Shown: positions 25,706-34,789 of the stretch, in pieces
Layout of the letters: each line of letters starts with the position of its first letter
Numbering within the stretch: the stretch's first letter is position 1
Assembly (NCBI GenBank): GCA_036273675.1
Contig: DASUHD010000093.1
Location: 62,001 to 126,000, forward strand
DNA length: 64,000 bases
Source of the DNA: DAHUXT01 sp036273675
GTDB lineage: Bacteria; Chloroflexota; Ktedonobacteria; Ktedonobacterales; JADMIN01
Direction of reading: 5' to 3'
Program-made: the position numbers and the translations under genes
Notes under the pieces: model-generated
Told to the model about the DNA's origin: nothing
Database searches by the model: none
Seen by the model: only the letters and a program-made list of their open reading frames with translations

Positions 25706-28324
25706 CTAAATTGCCGATGGACAAGCGTCCGGGGTGTTACCATCCTGTGTCTGGTTTCTCCCAGTTCGCACAAGCTGCGTGTAGAGTCGCTCCAGATCCA
25801 CCTTGCTCACGCACGCCTCGATGCCTCGCGCAAGCGCCTGAGCATTCAATTCCTGCGCGATGCGCAGAGCTTGTTCATAGAGGGCAATCGCCTCGTCCAT
25901 ACCAAGTGTTTGTAGCGCCGCGTCGCCTGCTCTCAGGCTGTACCGAAATGCAGGTTCCAGCAGACCGGCCATCAACGCATGGTGCGCTGCCTGCGTTGCG
26001 ATTGTGGCGCTTGTAGTGGTACTGCCTTCCCGTTCGAGCGCGGCAAACAGGTGGAAGGCGCGCGCATGGAAGATGCGGCGACGTTCCTCGCCGGCCTCGG
26101 TATAGACAACCTCGCTGAGTAACTCTTGCGGGAACATGTAACGACTTTGGCGCGAGCCCTCAGCTGCGACGCGTTCTTCCCTTGGAGCGAGAACTAGCGA
26201 TTGCCTGTGCAAGAGGTCATCGAGAGCGTCCAACGCATCGCGCTCAGACACCTCAATCAGTGTCCTCAGCTGGTCGAAGGTAGCGGGACGACCCAGAACA
26301 GATGCGGCGGTGAGCAGGTCGGTAGCCGTTTCAGGCGCCTCCGATAGGCGGCTCCGGACGAGATCTCGAACGGTACCGGGGACTATATGAGCCAGCGCGG
26401 ATCCATCAAACGGCGCGGCGAGTGCTACAATCGCCTGGCCTTCGCGGGTCTGCTCCCGTCGTATCACGCCATGTTCCAGCAGCGTGCGCACCATCTGCAG
26501 GAGATAGAACGGCTGCCCTCCAGTTCGCCGATGGAGCCATGTGATGAGCGCTTCGGACTGATTGCGCGTGTTGCCGTGACCCGCTACGACATCATATTCC
26601 CATGTGCCAAGCCCAGAGAGCAGGCGATGGGTGTCCTCCGGTGTGAGTGGGCGAAGCAGGAGGCGATGGAGTTCCGTCTCGCGTTCAAGTGACGCAAGCC
26701 AGTTGTGAAGCTCTGACGCAAATCTAGATGCTTCGCTTCGCGCCCCCAGCACCAGCAGAACCGGTGTACCGTTGGCCATCCAGTTACGTACGGCGTATTG
26801 CAGGAGGTCACGTGTCGCTGTGTCCACCCATTGCGCATTATCCAGGAAGAGTACCAGCCCATGAGTATCAGAGCGCTCAGATAGCGCCCGAACGAGTTGC
26901 GTCACTGCTTCGAAAAGTCGGCCTCGCGCTGTCGTCTCTCCGTCGTCCATTTCTGACGGGGCGGGCAAATCGGGATAGCGGTCGCGTAGCTCGGGAAACA
27001 GCCGTGTCAACTCGGCGAGCCAGGGGTCCGCCAGCAAGTCGTCGGGCGCGTTTTCCTGGGCGATCCGCGGACGTATTGCGTCTACGAGCGGTTGAAACGG
27101 AAGGTGGCCAATGAACTCCAGCGCGCGCGCTTGCAGTACAGCCGCTCCCTGAGTTCCAACCCAACACAAGAACGCCTCTGCCAGCCGTGACTTGCCAATG
27201 CCCGTCTCTCCTCCGAGCACAACGATCTGTGGCTGATGGTGCTTTGCCATCTCATATGCGCTCACGAGCGCCGAGAACTCCAGGGACCGGCCAACGAGCG
27301 GCGCGCCAATGCCCTCGCGTACGTCAACGGTTCGTTGAAGTGAAGGATGACGCATCGAACGCGGGGCCGTGGGCTGCGTCGTCGTCGCAGACGCCAATGA
27401 GGCTGAGTGGCGTAGGCGTTCGGCCAATGCCACTGTCTCCGGAGCGGGTTCCACGTCCAGGCGCGCTCGAAGCAGTCGTTTTGTAGCCGTATAGGCGGCC
27501 AGCGCTCCCGCACGGTCACCCTGCGCCGCAAGCCCCTGCATCACGTACCGTGTGGCGGCTTCCTCGAAGGGATTCACTTCACACCAACGTCGCGCTGTTG
27601 CGGCCGCCTGGCCGAACGCTCCTGATTCCATATGGAGTTGGGTGAGCGCTCCAAAGACGTGCTCGATCTGCTGCTGATAATATGCCCTTTGCTGTCCGAT
27701 CCAGTCGTCCAGCTCGGGGGCATCGTCGAACACGACCCCATCCAGAAACGGTCCGTGATACAGCTGAACTGCGGCCTCGAGCGTATCACGCATCTGCTGA
27801 TTCTGCGCGTCAGGTGCGGTTAGGAGTTCCTGGGATAATCGCCGTGCGAAGGCAGCCGCTCGTTCGACATGCTCGGTATCGAGTAGCAGCGATGGACTAC
27901 CAGACCTGTCGAACTCCAGCGCCGGACGGCCAAGCGCATCGTGCTCGGCGCGTACAATCGAGATGTCATCATACGGAATCTGGGTCGCGTCAGCCAGGTT
28001 ATGGCGCAAGAGAACGACCACATTGCGCAGCAGCTTGCGGGCAGTCAGGTCATCATGGTCTGGCCAGAACAGCGCGGCAATCCGCTCACGCGGCTGGCGC
28101 TGATCCGTTAGCGCCAGGAAGACCAACAGGGCCAGCACACGCTTCGAGCGAAAGGCGATATGCCGCCCACCGCAGTAGATGTGTGGCTCACCCAGCAATG
28201 CGGCGGTCAGCGCGTTTGCCGCCTGTTCAGAGCCGCCACCGCCTGAGTCGTGCTCGTACGACGGAGGCGCGAAGGGTACATCCATTGGTTGATCCACTAC
28301 TAGTGGAATGCGTTCGGAAATCAT
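25706..28324 (-). CDS. AfsR/SARP-type BTAD-AAA transcriptional regulator, no TPR region
   Basis: This 872-aa regulator has an N-terminal OmpR-like DNA-binding domain (IAFRSKRVLALLVFLAL and WPDHDDLTARKLLRN) joined to a bacterial transcriptional activation domain (about 130-300), then a STAND/AAA ATPase with Walker A GGETGIGKS and Walker B LVLFLDNAQWVD. The protein ends soon after the ATPase with one helical repeat-like segment (LYEQALRIAQEL), whereas its paralogue at 29197 continues for more than 400 residues of TPRs. I take 28324 (MISERIPL) as start; 28384 is possible. It probably activates nearby genes in response to a ligand or partner. Confidence 0.85.
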   Translation of the reverse strand: MISERIPLVVDQPMDVPFAPPSYEHDSGGGGSEQAANALTAALLGEPHIYCGGRHIAFRSKRVLALLVFLALTDQRQPRERIAALFWPDHDDLTARKLLRNVVVLLRHNLADATQIPYDDISIVRAEHDALGRPALEFDRSGSPSLLLDTEHVERAAAFARRLSQELLTAPDAQNQQMRDTLEAAVQLYHGPFLDGVVFDDAPELDDWIGQQRAYYQQQIEHVFGALTQLHMESGAFGQAAATARRWCEVNPFEEAATRYVMQGLAAQGDRAGALAAYTATKRLLRARLDVEPAPETVALAERLRHSASLASATTTQPTAPRSMRHPSLQRTVDVREGIGAPLVGRSLEFSALVSAYEMAKHHQPQIVVLGGETGIGKSRLAEAFLCWVGTQGAAVLQARALEFIGHLPFQPLVDAIRPRIAQENAPDDLLADPWLAELTRLFPELRDRYPDLPAPSEMDDGETTARGRLFEAVTQLVRALSERSDTHGLVLFLDNAQWVDTATRDLLQYAVRNWMANGTPVLLVLGARSEASRFASELHNWLASLERETELHRLLLRPLTPEDTHRLLSGLGTWEYDVVAGHGNTRNQSEALITWLHRRTGGQPFYLLQMVRTLLEHGVIRREQTREGQAIVALAAPFDGSALAHIVPGTVRDLVRSRLSEAPETATDLLTAASVLGRPATFDQLRTLIEVSERDALDALDDLLHRQSLVLAPREERVAAEGSRQSRYMFPQELLSEVVYTEAGEERRRIFHARAFHLFAALEREGSTTTSATIATQAAHHALMAGLLEPAFRYSLRAGDAALQTLGMDEAIALYEQALRIAQELNAQALARGIEACVSKVDLERLYTQLVRTGRNQTQDGNTPDACPSAI

Positions 28325-28530
28325 AACCACCTTCACCACTTCCTGTGTCGCAGCGCTTCTGATGACTGACCCAGTAGAACCCAATCATCGCCCGATTACT
28401 GATATCCATGTGATAGGGTGCTGAGCTCACGTTCGCGGGTAGTCGTATTTCGTCTGTCCTACATGCTCTGTGATTCGCGCCTCGTCCCACGCCTCTTGCG
28501 GGTCTGGGTGAGGACGGCCCTATTCTCGCA

Positions 28531-28884
28531 TTAGCTGTCCGTGGTCCAATTGCATATGAGCTCGGCCGCCAGGCCACCCACTGAGCTGGATAGATCGACC
28601 CCATGCAGAGCATGCACACGCTCTTTGAACCACAGCTCGAATGGCTCCTGCGACGTCATGAGATCGTCCTGAATGTCTACCAGGTCGCGGGAAGCCTTCA
28701 TGTCAGCGACGGCAATATGTCCGATGCGGGTATCGGCGAGCCAAACCGATAGGCGCTCCACGCCCAGACGGTGGACGGCGTCCGTGAACTCGGTCAGCAT
28801 CGAGCCCTGGAGTTGTTGGACGAATCGCCGCCACTCTTCGGACTTTCCGGCGACGATAGGGAGAACGATGAGCGCGTCTGCCAT
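28531..28884 (-). CDS. Small protein, paralogue B of a ~116-aa family
   Basis: This 117-aa protein starts MADALIVLPIVAGKSEEWRRF, with an ideal aggaggtcatct before ATG 28884. It is clearly related to the 115-aa product at 24643: GVERLSVWLADTRIGHIAVA, SQEPFELWFKERVHALHGVDL. It lies upstream of, and in line with, the BTAD regulator at 25706-28324 (206 bp gap) and is divergent from the second BTAD regulator. The repeated pairing with these regulators suggests a common module; the biochemical role is unknown. Confidence 0.75.
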   Translation of the reverse strand: MADALIVLPIVAGKSEEWRRFVQQLQGSMLTEFTDAVHRLGVERLSVWLADTRIGHIAVADMKASRDLVDIQDDLMTSQEPFELWFKERVHALHGVDLSSSVGGLAAELICNWTTDS

Positions 28885-29196
28885 GAGATGACCTCCTAAT
28901 CCTCGCCATTCACTTGCGCGACTACGTCTTTCTATCGAGCACAAGCGTATCCGGGATCCGCATCTGGAGCGCAAACAGCAGCGTAAACATTCTGCTCGGG
29001 GGCTAGAATTGCGTGCCGCTGCGCCCCAATTCAACGAGGGTGTGCCATAATCACGTAGAATCATTGACAGCAGAAACGTCCGACTAGTGGCGAGGTGGAT
29101 TCCACGACCGGATGTTGGTGCGGCAGCCGATGTTCACGGTGGGATGCTGGTGTAGAGAGCTTCACGCGCCAGGCGCATGAAGTGAGAGATGAGGCC
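28885..29196. other. Divergent promoter region between paralogue B and the TPR-type regulator
   Basis: This 312-bp region separates two divergently transcribed units and must contain both promoters. An in-frame upstream ATG at 29095 could extend the regulator. I see no clear operator repeats. Confidence 0.4.
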
Positions 29197-32100
29197 ATGA
29201 TGTCCGATTCCGCCGATCTATCTCGGTCATCATCCCCTACACCCCAGCAGATGCCTGCCGAACCACATCTCGTCATGCGACTGTTTGGACCCCCAGAGGT
29301 TATCTGGGTCACTGATAGTGTTCCTGGGCCGAATTCACTCGGCGGTCCTCCGGTAGCCTTCCGCACCAAGAAGACGCTCGCCCTGTTCGTCTACCTCGCG
29401 CTCACGCCGCAATCGCATGCGCGCGAGCAGCTGGCGGCGCTGCTGTGGCCCGACCACGACGAAGAGTCCGCGCGCACACTCCTGCGAAACACGCTTGCCT
29501 TTCTCAGGCAGGGGCTAGCGCAGGCGACCGGCCAGCAGCGCGAGACCATTACGCTGGTGCGCAGCGTGCGCGATACGCTGGGTCGTGAAGCCCTGACCCT
29601 GGATGCGGTGAACACCTCGCCCCGCCTGGTATTGGATACCCATCTCCTTGAGCGTGCCGCGAGTCTACCGCAGCGTCCGCGCCAGCCGCCCGGCGGGGGC
29701 AATAGTGACAGTGAAGAGGAAGCGCAGCTTGGCGCGGGGGTGGCCGCATATCGCGGTCCGTTTCTGGAAAGTGTCACCTTCGACGACTCCCCCGAGTTCG
29801 AGGCATGGGTTGCACAGCAACGCGCGTATTGGCTGCGCCAGTTCGAGCGCGCCAGTGACCGGCTCTGCCAATTGCGCTTCGACCGGGGCGCCTTCACTGA
29901 GGCAGCAGTCACGGCTCGATCGTGGGTCGCCGCTACCCCTCTCGATGAAGCCGCCACCCGGCAGCTAATGAGGGCGCTCGCCGCAGTAGGTGATCGCGCC
30001 GGTGCGCTGGTCGCCTATTCTGCCCTTCAGCATTTGCTGGCCGCCGAGCTGGGCGCCCAACCGACGCCAGAAACCACAGCATTTGCGGAACGGGTACGTC
30101 AGTCCGCGCAGACTGCCGCTCGCACTACTCACCCCACATCATCTTCCGCTGACGAGGATAGCGCCCTTGCCCCAGCGACTGGCATCCCATTCGTGGGGCG
30201 CTCGCCGGAGTTCGAGGCGCTGGTGGCGGCGTACGAGGCTGCAGCGCGTGGTGGAGGAACGCGAGTAGTGGTGCTAGAGGGAGAGGCAGGGATCGGTAAG
30301 ACGCGGCTAGCTGAGGAGTTCCTGAACTGGGCGACGGTGCAAGGGGCGGATGTGCTGCGCGGACGTGCTGTCGAGGCGCTGGGTCGGCTCCCGTACCAGC
30401 CGCTCGTGGGCGCGTTGCGGCCGCGCGTAGCGCGCGAACGGGCGCCCGACGATTTGTTGGCCGACGTGTGGCTGGCGGAATTGGTGCGTGTGCTGCCAGA
30501 GTTACACGACCGATACCCCGACCTGCCAGCGCCGAGCACCCTGGCCGTGGACGATCCCTCGGGCCAGGGCCGCCTCTTCGAAGCGGTTGCCCAGTTGGGG
30601 CAAGCTCTCGCGAGCCGCCAGCACGCAACCAGCGGCGCCTTGATTCTCTTTCTGGATGACCTACAGTGGGCCGATGCGGCGACACACGATCTGTTGCAGT
30701 ACGCCATCCGCCGCTGGGCGGAGGAGCGCGCGCCGCTGTTGCTGCTGCTGACCATCAGGCCAGAGGCAGCGGACGAGCGGCTTGCGGCTGGACTACGCGC
30801 AATGGGGCGCACCATCCTCATATCCTGGCTGTTGCTTACTCCCCTCGCGCCCGATGAGGTCCAACAGGCGCTTCAGGCACTGGCGCCCCGCGACGAGGCT
30901 GGCAGAGGCAACGAGCAAGAGATTCGTGAGTTCGGGATGTGGCTGCGGGAGCGCACTGGCGGACATCCTTTCTACCTTGTGCAAATGCTGCGCATGCTTG
31001 TCGACCGGGGGATTGTCCGGTACGAGCACGGTGGTCGCGATGGGAATCTCGGCTTACAACTACAGGTGCCCGCCGCTTCTGACATGCGGCAGATGCGCCA
31101 TCTGGTGCCTGGTACCGTGCGTGACATGATCCGCACGCGCATCGAGGCTCTGGGCGCGAACACGCGTGACCTTCTCTTTGCGGCCGCCGTTCTGGGAGAC
31201 GAGCTCACGTTCGAGCAGATGTGCGCTGTCTCTGGCATTGCGGAACGGGAAGCATTGAGCGGCTTCGATGAACTGCTCGGAAGCCGACTGCTCAACGAAG
31301 CGGGTGCGGAGCCCAGTGCATTCCCCTCTCAGGGAGCCCGCGCCACCTTCCCGCAAGACATGGTACGCGAGGTCTCCTACACCGAAGCGGGTGAGGCGAG
31401 GCGTCGCGTCTTTCACCGCAACGCCCTCGATGCGCTCGAGCGGACGGGATTTACCCCCGCCGCGGAATTGGCGCGCCATGCCGAAGGCGCGGGGCTCCTG
31501 GAGCCACTTTGGCGCCATAGCCTCGCCGCGGGGGATGCCGCCATGCGTCTCTATGCGGTTCGCGACGCGCTTCCGTACTACGAACAGGCGTCGCGACTGC
31601 TCACAATGGATCGACGCGCGGCCCAAGCAGGCCAACTCGACCCACTGCCGGGCGAGCGAGCGCATCTATATCTCCAGTTGGCGCGAGCATATGAAACCAC
31701 CAATCAGCTGCACCAAGCGCACGCGATCTACGAAACCTTGTACGCGCATGCTCATGAGCACGAGGACCAGGACATGGCCTGGCGCGCCCTGACACGTCTC
31801 GCGGTGACCGCGGTTAGCCAGGCGACGAACCGGGAAGCTACGGTGGGACGCCTGGATCAGGCGCTACAACTCGCCGAGGCCATGGGAAACGCCGATAAGC
31901 TGGCAGAGACACATTGGAACTTGGCGCTCATGTATCTCATTCTCAGAGAACCACAACGTACCATCGAGTTCGCTCAGCACGCGTTGCGCTATGCCAACGA
32001 TGGTGGCAATAGAGAGTTACAGGCGCGAAGCCTGTTTCTGGTTGGAACAGGCTATGATGGGATCTCCGCCTGGGAACAGGCGGCCGCTCCACTCGAGGAG

Positions 32101-33186
32101 GCACGCTTGACGTATGATGCTCTCGCACAGTTAGCCGAAACAGCATCGGAGACAGCGTACCGAGCGACAACGTATAGCGAGCTGACGTCAATAGGCACTC
32201 AGTCTTTATGGGCGGGAGAAGGGCCAGCCACCGCAATCGCCCATCGGACAATGCAAGCGTCATGTATGTACGAGCTCGCGGCCAATCGCAACAATTACGG
32301 CAATCCGCGGGACGGCATCCGTGTGGCGCGAGAGGCCTTGCGCATATCCCAGGAGATCGGTGATAAGACCGCTCATGTCATGAGCGTGCATGAGCTTGTG
32401 CGCGGTTTAACAGAGGTGGGCCGCTATGAGGAGGCGCTGGCGGTGGCAGAGGATCACCGCGCCACGGCGCGAGACATCCTTGCCTTTCACCAGCTCACAT
32501 TCCTGTCAGCGCTGATGAGCGCATATCTGGCAGTGTACCAAATCGCAACAGCGGATGAGGCGCTGTCTGAAGTGAAGCTAATCATTGGACACGGGATTCC
32601 TGGATATCAAAGCAACGGGCTATGGGGCCTGCGCTGTGAATTCTTGGCGCTGGCTGGAGACTGGCCCGCCGCGGCCGATGCGGCAAAGGCGGCAACTGAG
32701 ATGCGCATCCAGCGACACGCCGGAGCACACTACTCCTGGTGGCATGGCTGCAATGAGACCGAGGCGCTGCTGCGCAGTGGCGAGATTGCGCTCGCCCGCG
32801 AAGGAATACGTATACTAAGCGAGCGCTCCCATCAGAGTCGGCGTGGCCAACTCGTGACACTACGGATGCAGGCCATACTTGCGGCCTACGAGGCGCGAAC
32901 AGCGGATGCCATCAGGGACCTGGAGCAAGCGCTGGCGCTAGCTGAGCAGATCGATCTCCCTGAACAGCAGTGGCAGATTGCCGCATCTCTGGCCCGCGTC
33001 TACGAATCGCTTGGTCAATTGTCAACAGGCCAGCAACGGCGCAACCAGGCGCGAACCATTGTAATGGAGTTGGCGGGTGGCATGACCAACCCTTCACTCC
33101 GCGCTGACTATCTGGCGGGAGCGCTCGGCGCTGTCAACGCCCCGGCGCCGCTCATCGAGCTCTCTCAGGGCTCGGCCGAGCCCTGA
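29197..33186 (+). CDS. AfsR/SARP-type BTAD-AAA-TPR transcriptional regulator
   Basis: This 1329-aa protein has an OmpR-like DNA-binding N-domain (VAFRTKKTLALFVYLAL, WPDHDEESARTLLRN), a BTAD, an AAA/STAND domain with Walker A EGEAGIGKTR and Walker B LILFLDDLQWAD, and over 400 residues of TPR-like helices (QLARAYETTNQLHQAHAIYE, LAEAMGNADKLAETHWNLAL). This is the classical AfsR/LAL-like layout for signal-dependent activation. It is paralogous to the 872-aa regulator on the other strand. I chose 29197 (MMSDSADLS); the frame is open from 29095. Its stop lies within a 32-bp perfect palindrome. Confidence 0.9.
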   Translation: MMSDSADLSRSSSPTPQQMPAEPHLVMRLFGPPEVIWVTDSVPGPNSLGGPPVAFRTKKTLALFVYLALTPQSHAREQLAALLWPDHDEESARTLLRNTLAFLRQGLAQATGQQRETITLVRSVRDTLGREALTLDAVNTSPRLVLDTHLLERAASLPQRPRQPPGGGNSDSEEEAQLGAGVAAYRGPFLESVTFDDSPEFEAWVAQQRAYWLRQFERASDRLCQLRFDRGAFTEAAVTARSWVAATPLDEAATRQLMRALAAVGDRAGALVAYSALQHLLAAELGAQPTPETTAFAERVRQSAQTAARTTHPTSSSADEDSALAPATGIPFVGRSPEFEALVAAYEAAARGGGTRVVVLEGEAGIGKTRLAEEFLNWATVQGADVLRGRAVEALGRLPYQPLVGALRPRVARERAPDDLLADVWLAELVRVLPELHDRYPDLPAPSTLAVDDPSGQGRLFEAVAQLGQALASRQHATSGALILFLDDLQWADAATHDLLQYAIRRWAEERAPLLLLLTIRPEAADERLAAGLRAMGRTILISWLLLTPLAPDEVQQALQALAPRDEAGRGNEQEIREFGMWLRERTGGHPFYLVQMLRMLVDRGIVRYEHGGRDGNLGLQLQVPAASDMRQMRHLVPGTVRDMIRTRIEALGANTRDLLFAAAVLGDELTFEQMCAVSGIAEREALSGFDELLGSRLLNEAGAEPSAFPSQGARATFPQDMVREVSYTEAGEARRRVFHRNALDALERTGFTPAAELARHAEGAGLLEPLWRHSLAAGDAAMRLYAVRDALPYYEQASRLLTMDRRAAQAGQLDPLPGERAHLYLQLARAYETTNQLHQAHAIYETLYAHAHEHEDQDMAWRALTRLAVTAVSQATNREATVGRLDQALQLAEAMGNADKLAETHWNLALMYLILREPQRTIEFAQHALRYANDGGNRELQARSLFLVGTGYDGISAWEQAAAPLEEARLTYDALAQLAETASETAYRATTYSELTSIGTQSLWAGEGPATAIAHRTMQASCMYELAANRNNYGNPRDGIRVAREALRISQEIGDKTAHVMSVHELVRGLTEVGRYEEALAVAEDHRATARDILAFHQLTFLSALMSAYLAVYQIATADEALSEVKLIIGHGIPGYQSNGLWGLRCEFLALAGDWPAAADAAKAATEMRIQRHAGAHYSWWHGCNETEALLRSGEIALAREGIRILSERSHQSRRGQLVTLRMQAILAAYEARTADAIRDLEQALALAEQIDLPEQQWQIAASLARVYESLGQLSTGQQRRNQARTIVMELAGGMTNPSLRADYLAGALGAVNAPAPLIELSQGSAEP

Positions 33187-33191
33187 GAGAG
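33160..33191. repeat. 32-bp perfect palindrome over the stop of the TPR regulator
   Basis: The sequence ctctctcagggctcgg (33160-33175) is followed directly by its exact reverse complement (33176-33191). The TGA stop (33184-33186) lies in the right half. No T-run follows, so it is either a U-less transcript-end hairpin or a binding/cruciform site. Confidence 0.85.
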
Positions 33192-33357
33192 GCATTGACC
33201 AGCAGAAGATGAGCATCGCGAAGCTGGCCAGGATGGTAGTGCGACACTGATGAGGGATCAGTGAGTCAAAATAACACGCGGCACAGTACGTCACTGCCGA
33301 GATCTTGGAAATACCAGACGAGATGACGAGCCGCCACCGCAGGAGGAGAACGCCGAG

Positions 33358-34686
33358 ATGAGTGAGTTTCACGCTTCCGCGCATCCAAGAGTGGCCAAAC
33401 GAACCATCCTGGCCTACGTGACGGGAAACATAGGCGCCAATGCCTTCCTCGGGCTGAACTCGTTCATCCTGCCTCTCTTTCTCGCGCCGCTTGGCGCCTC
33501 ATTGACACTTATCGGAGCGCTGACCAGTGCCCGAAGCGCGGAGGGCGTGATCGTCGCGCCCCTGGTCGGAGCCTGGAGCGACCGCGCATGGACACGCGTC
33601 GGGCGGCGGAAACCCTTCATTCTGGTGTGTCTGCCGCTGTGTGCGCTGCTGGTCGCGGTCCTTCCCTTTATTCCAGCCATTTCGAGCCGCCATGTAGAGG
33701 TTGCCGGGATTCAGATCAATCTGGCGCTGGCGATCGCGGCGCTGATCATCATTCTGTTTACGGTGGCCTTCAACGCCATGTACGATCCCTATCAGGCGCT
33801 CATGGCCGACCTTGTACCAGTCGAGCGCCGCAGCAGAGTTAGCGGCTTGTTCCAGATGTTTGGCTCTATCGGGCTTATTGGCTTTCTGCTGCTGTCGTCC
33901 TTCGCGGCATCGTTCATGGCGCTCGCACTGGTTGCAGCCGTAGCGCTGCTCCTGTCGTTTCTCCCCACGCTCCTTGCAGTCCGTGAACGGCGTGAGCTTG
34001 CAGGAAGCGGAAGCAGCGGGGCGGGCGTGGCGCCCGGCCTACAGGCGGGCAAAGAAGCGCGTGCTGCGCTGCTGCGCGACCGGCAGCTCCGGCTCTATTA
34101 TGCTGCACAGTGCCTCGTGAACTTCGGCCGTAATGCGGTCACCCCGTTTTTGACGTTGTTCATGATCAAAGCGGCGCATTTTACGCAGCCGATGGCCTTG
34201 CGCCTCGTATTTGTCTCGCTACTCGTCACGACGATCTTCGTATGGCCGTTCGGCGCGCTTGGGGATCGGTTGGGAGCGAAGCGCCTCTTTCTCTTTGGCG
34301 TTCTGGTCCAGGCTGGGACCTCCATTCTCACCAGTGTAACGCGCGAACCACTGCTACTCTTCGTGAGCTTCTCAATCGGGGGAATCGGCACCGCAGCGCA
34401 GATAGCCAATGCCTACCCTCTGCTCACTCGTCTGGCGCCGTCGCGGCGAGTGGGTCTCTTCACCGGAGTAGATGCCGGATTGGTCTCCATCACCGCGTCC
34501 TTTGCGGGGATAGTTGTGGGCGCGCTCATTGATGCGTTTGGCTATAACATTCTCTTTCCGACCGTCGCTGTGCTCTACATCGCGGCAGCGGTTCCCCTTG
34601 CCCTCCTGCAGGTGGAGCGCTCCCTGGGAGAACGCGAGCGCAGCGGGTCACTCGCCAGTGGCGCCAGCGCTGCGAGCACTGCATAA
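33358..34686 (+). CDS. MFS transporter (GPH/sugar-like)
   Basis: This 442-aa protein has about 12 TM segments. The loop SDRAWTRVGRRKPFIL after TM2 and the early YVTGNIGANAFLGLNSFILPLFL are typical of glycoside-pentoside-hexuronide and sucrose-type MFS carriers; ALGDRLGAKRLFLFG is the equivalent loop of the second half. The direction and substrate cannot be read. The start is preceded by a strong aggaggagaa. It stands alone 171 bp after the BTAD-TPR regulator, which may control it. Confidence 0.82.
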   Translation: MSEFHASAHPRVAKRTILAYVTGNIGANAFLGLNSFILPLFLAPLGASLTLIGALTSARSAEGVIVAPLVGAWSDRAWTRVGRRKPFILVCLPLCALLVAVLPFIPAISSRHVEVAGIQINLALAIAALIIILFTVAFNAMYDPYQALMADLVPVERRSRVSGLFQMFGSIGLIGFLLLSSFAASFMALALVAAVALLLSFLPTLLAVRERRELAGSGSSGAGVAPGLQAGKEARAALLRDRQLRLYYAAQCLVNFGRNAVTPFLTLFMIKAAHFTQPMALRLVFVSLLVTTIFVWPFGALGDRLGAKRLFLFGVLVQAGTSILTSVTREPLLLFVSFSIGGIGTAAQIANAYPLLTRLAPSRRVGLFTGVDAGLVSITASFAGIVVGALIDAFGYNILFPTVAVLYIAAAVPLALLQVERSLGERERSGSLASGASAASTA

Positions 34687-34700
34687 GCACCCGGCTGGCG

Positions 34701-34725
34701 CTCCCCTGAGCATATTGTTGGGGAG
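34701..34725. terminator. Possible bidirectional terminator between convergent genes
   Basis: ctcccc (34701-34706) pairs with ggggag (34720-34725) in the 103-bp gap between the MFS gene and the convergent P-type ATPase. The stem is short and no T-run follows. Confidence 0.3.
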
Positions 34726-34789
34726 AAGAAGCGCAACGAGACAACGAGCCGAGGCCCTGCGTCCGCACGGCGCGTAGCGCCTGCCAGCC

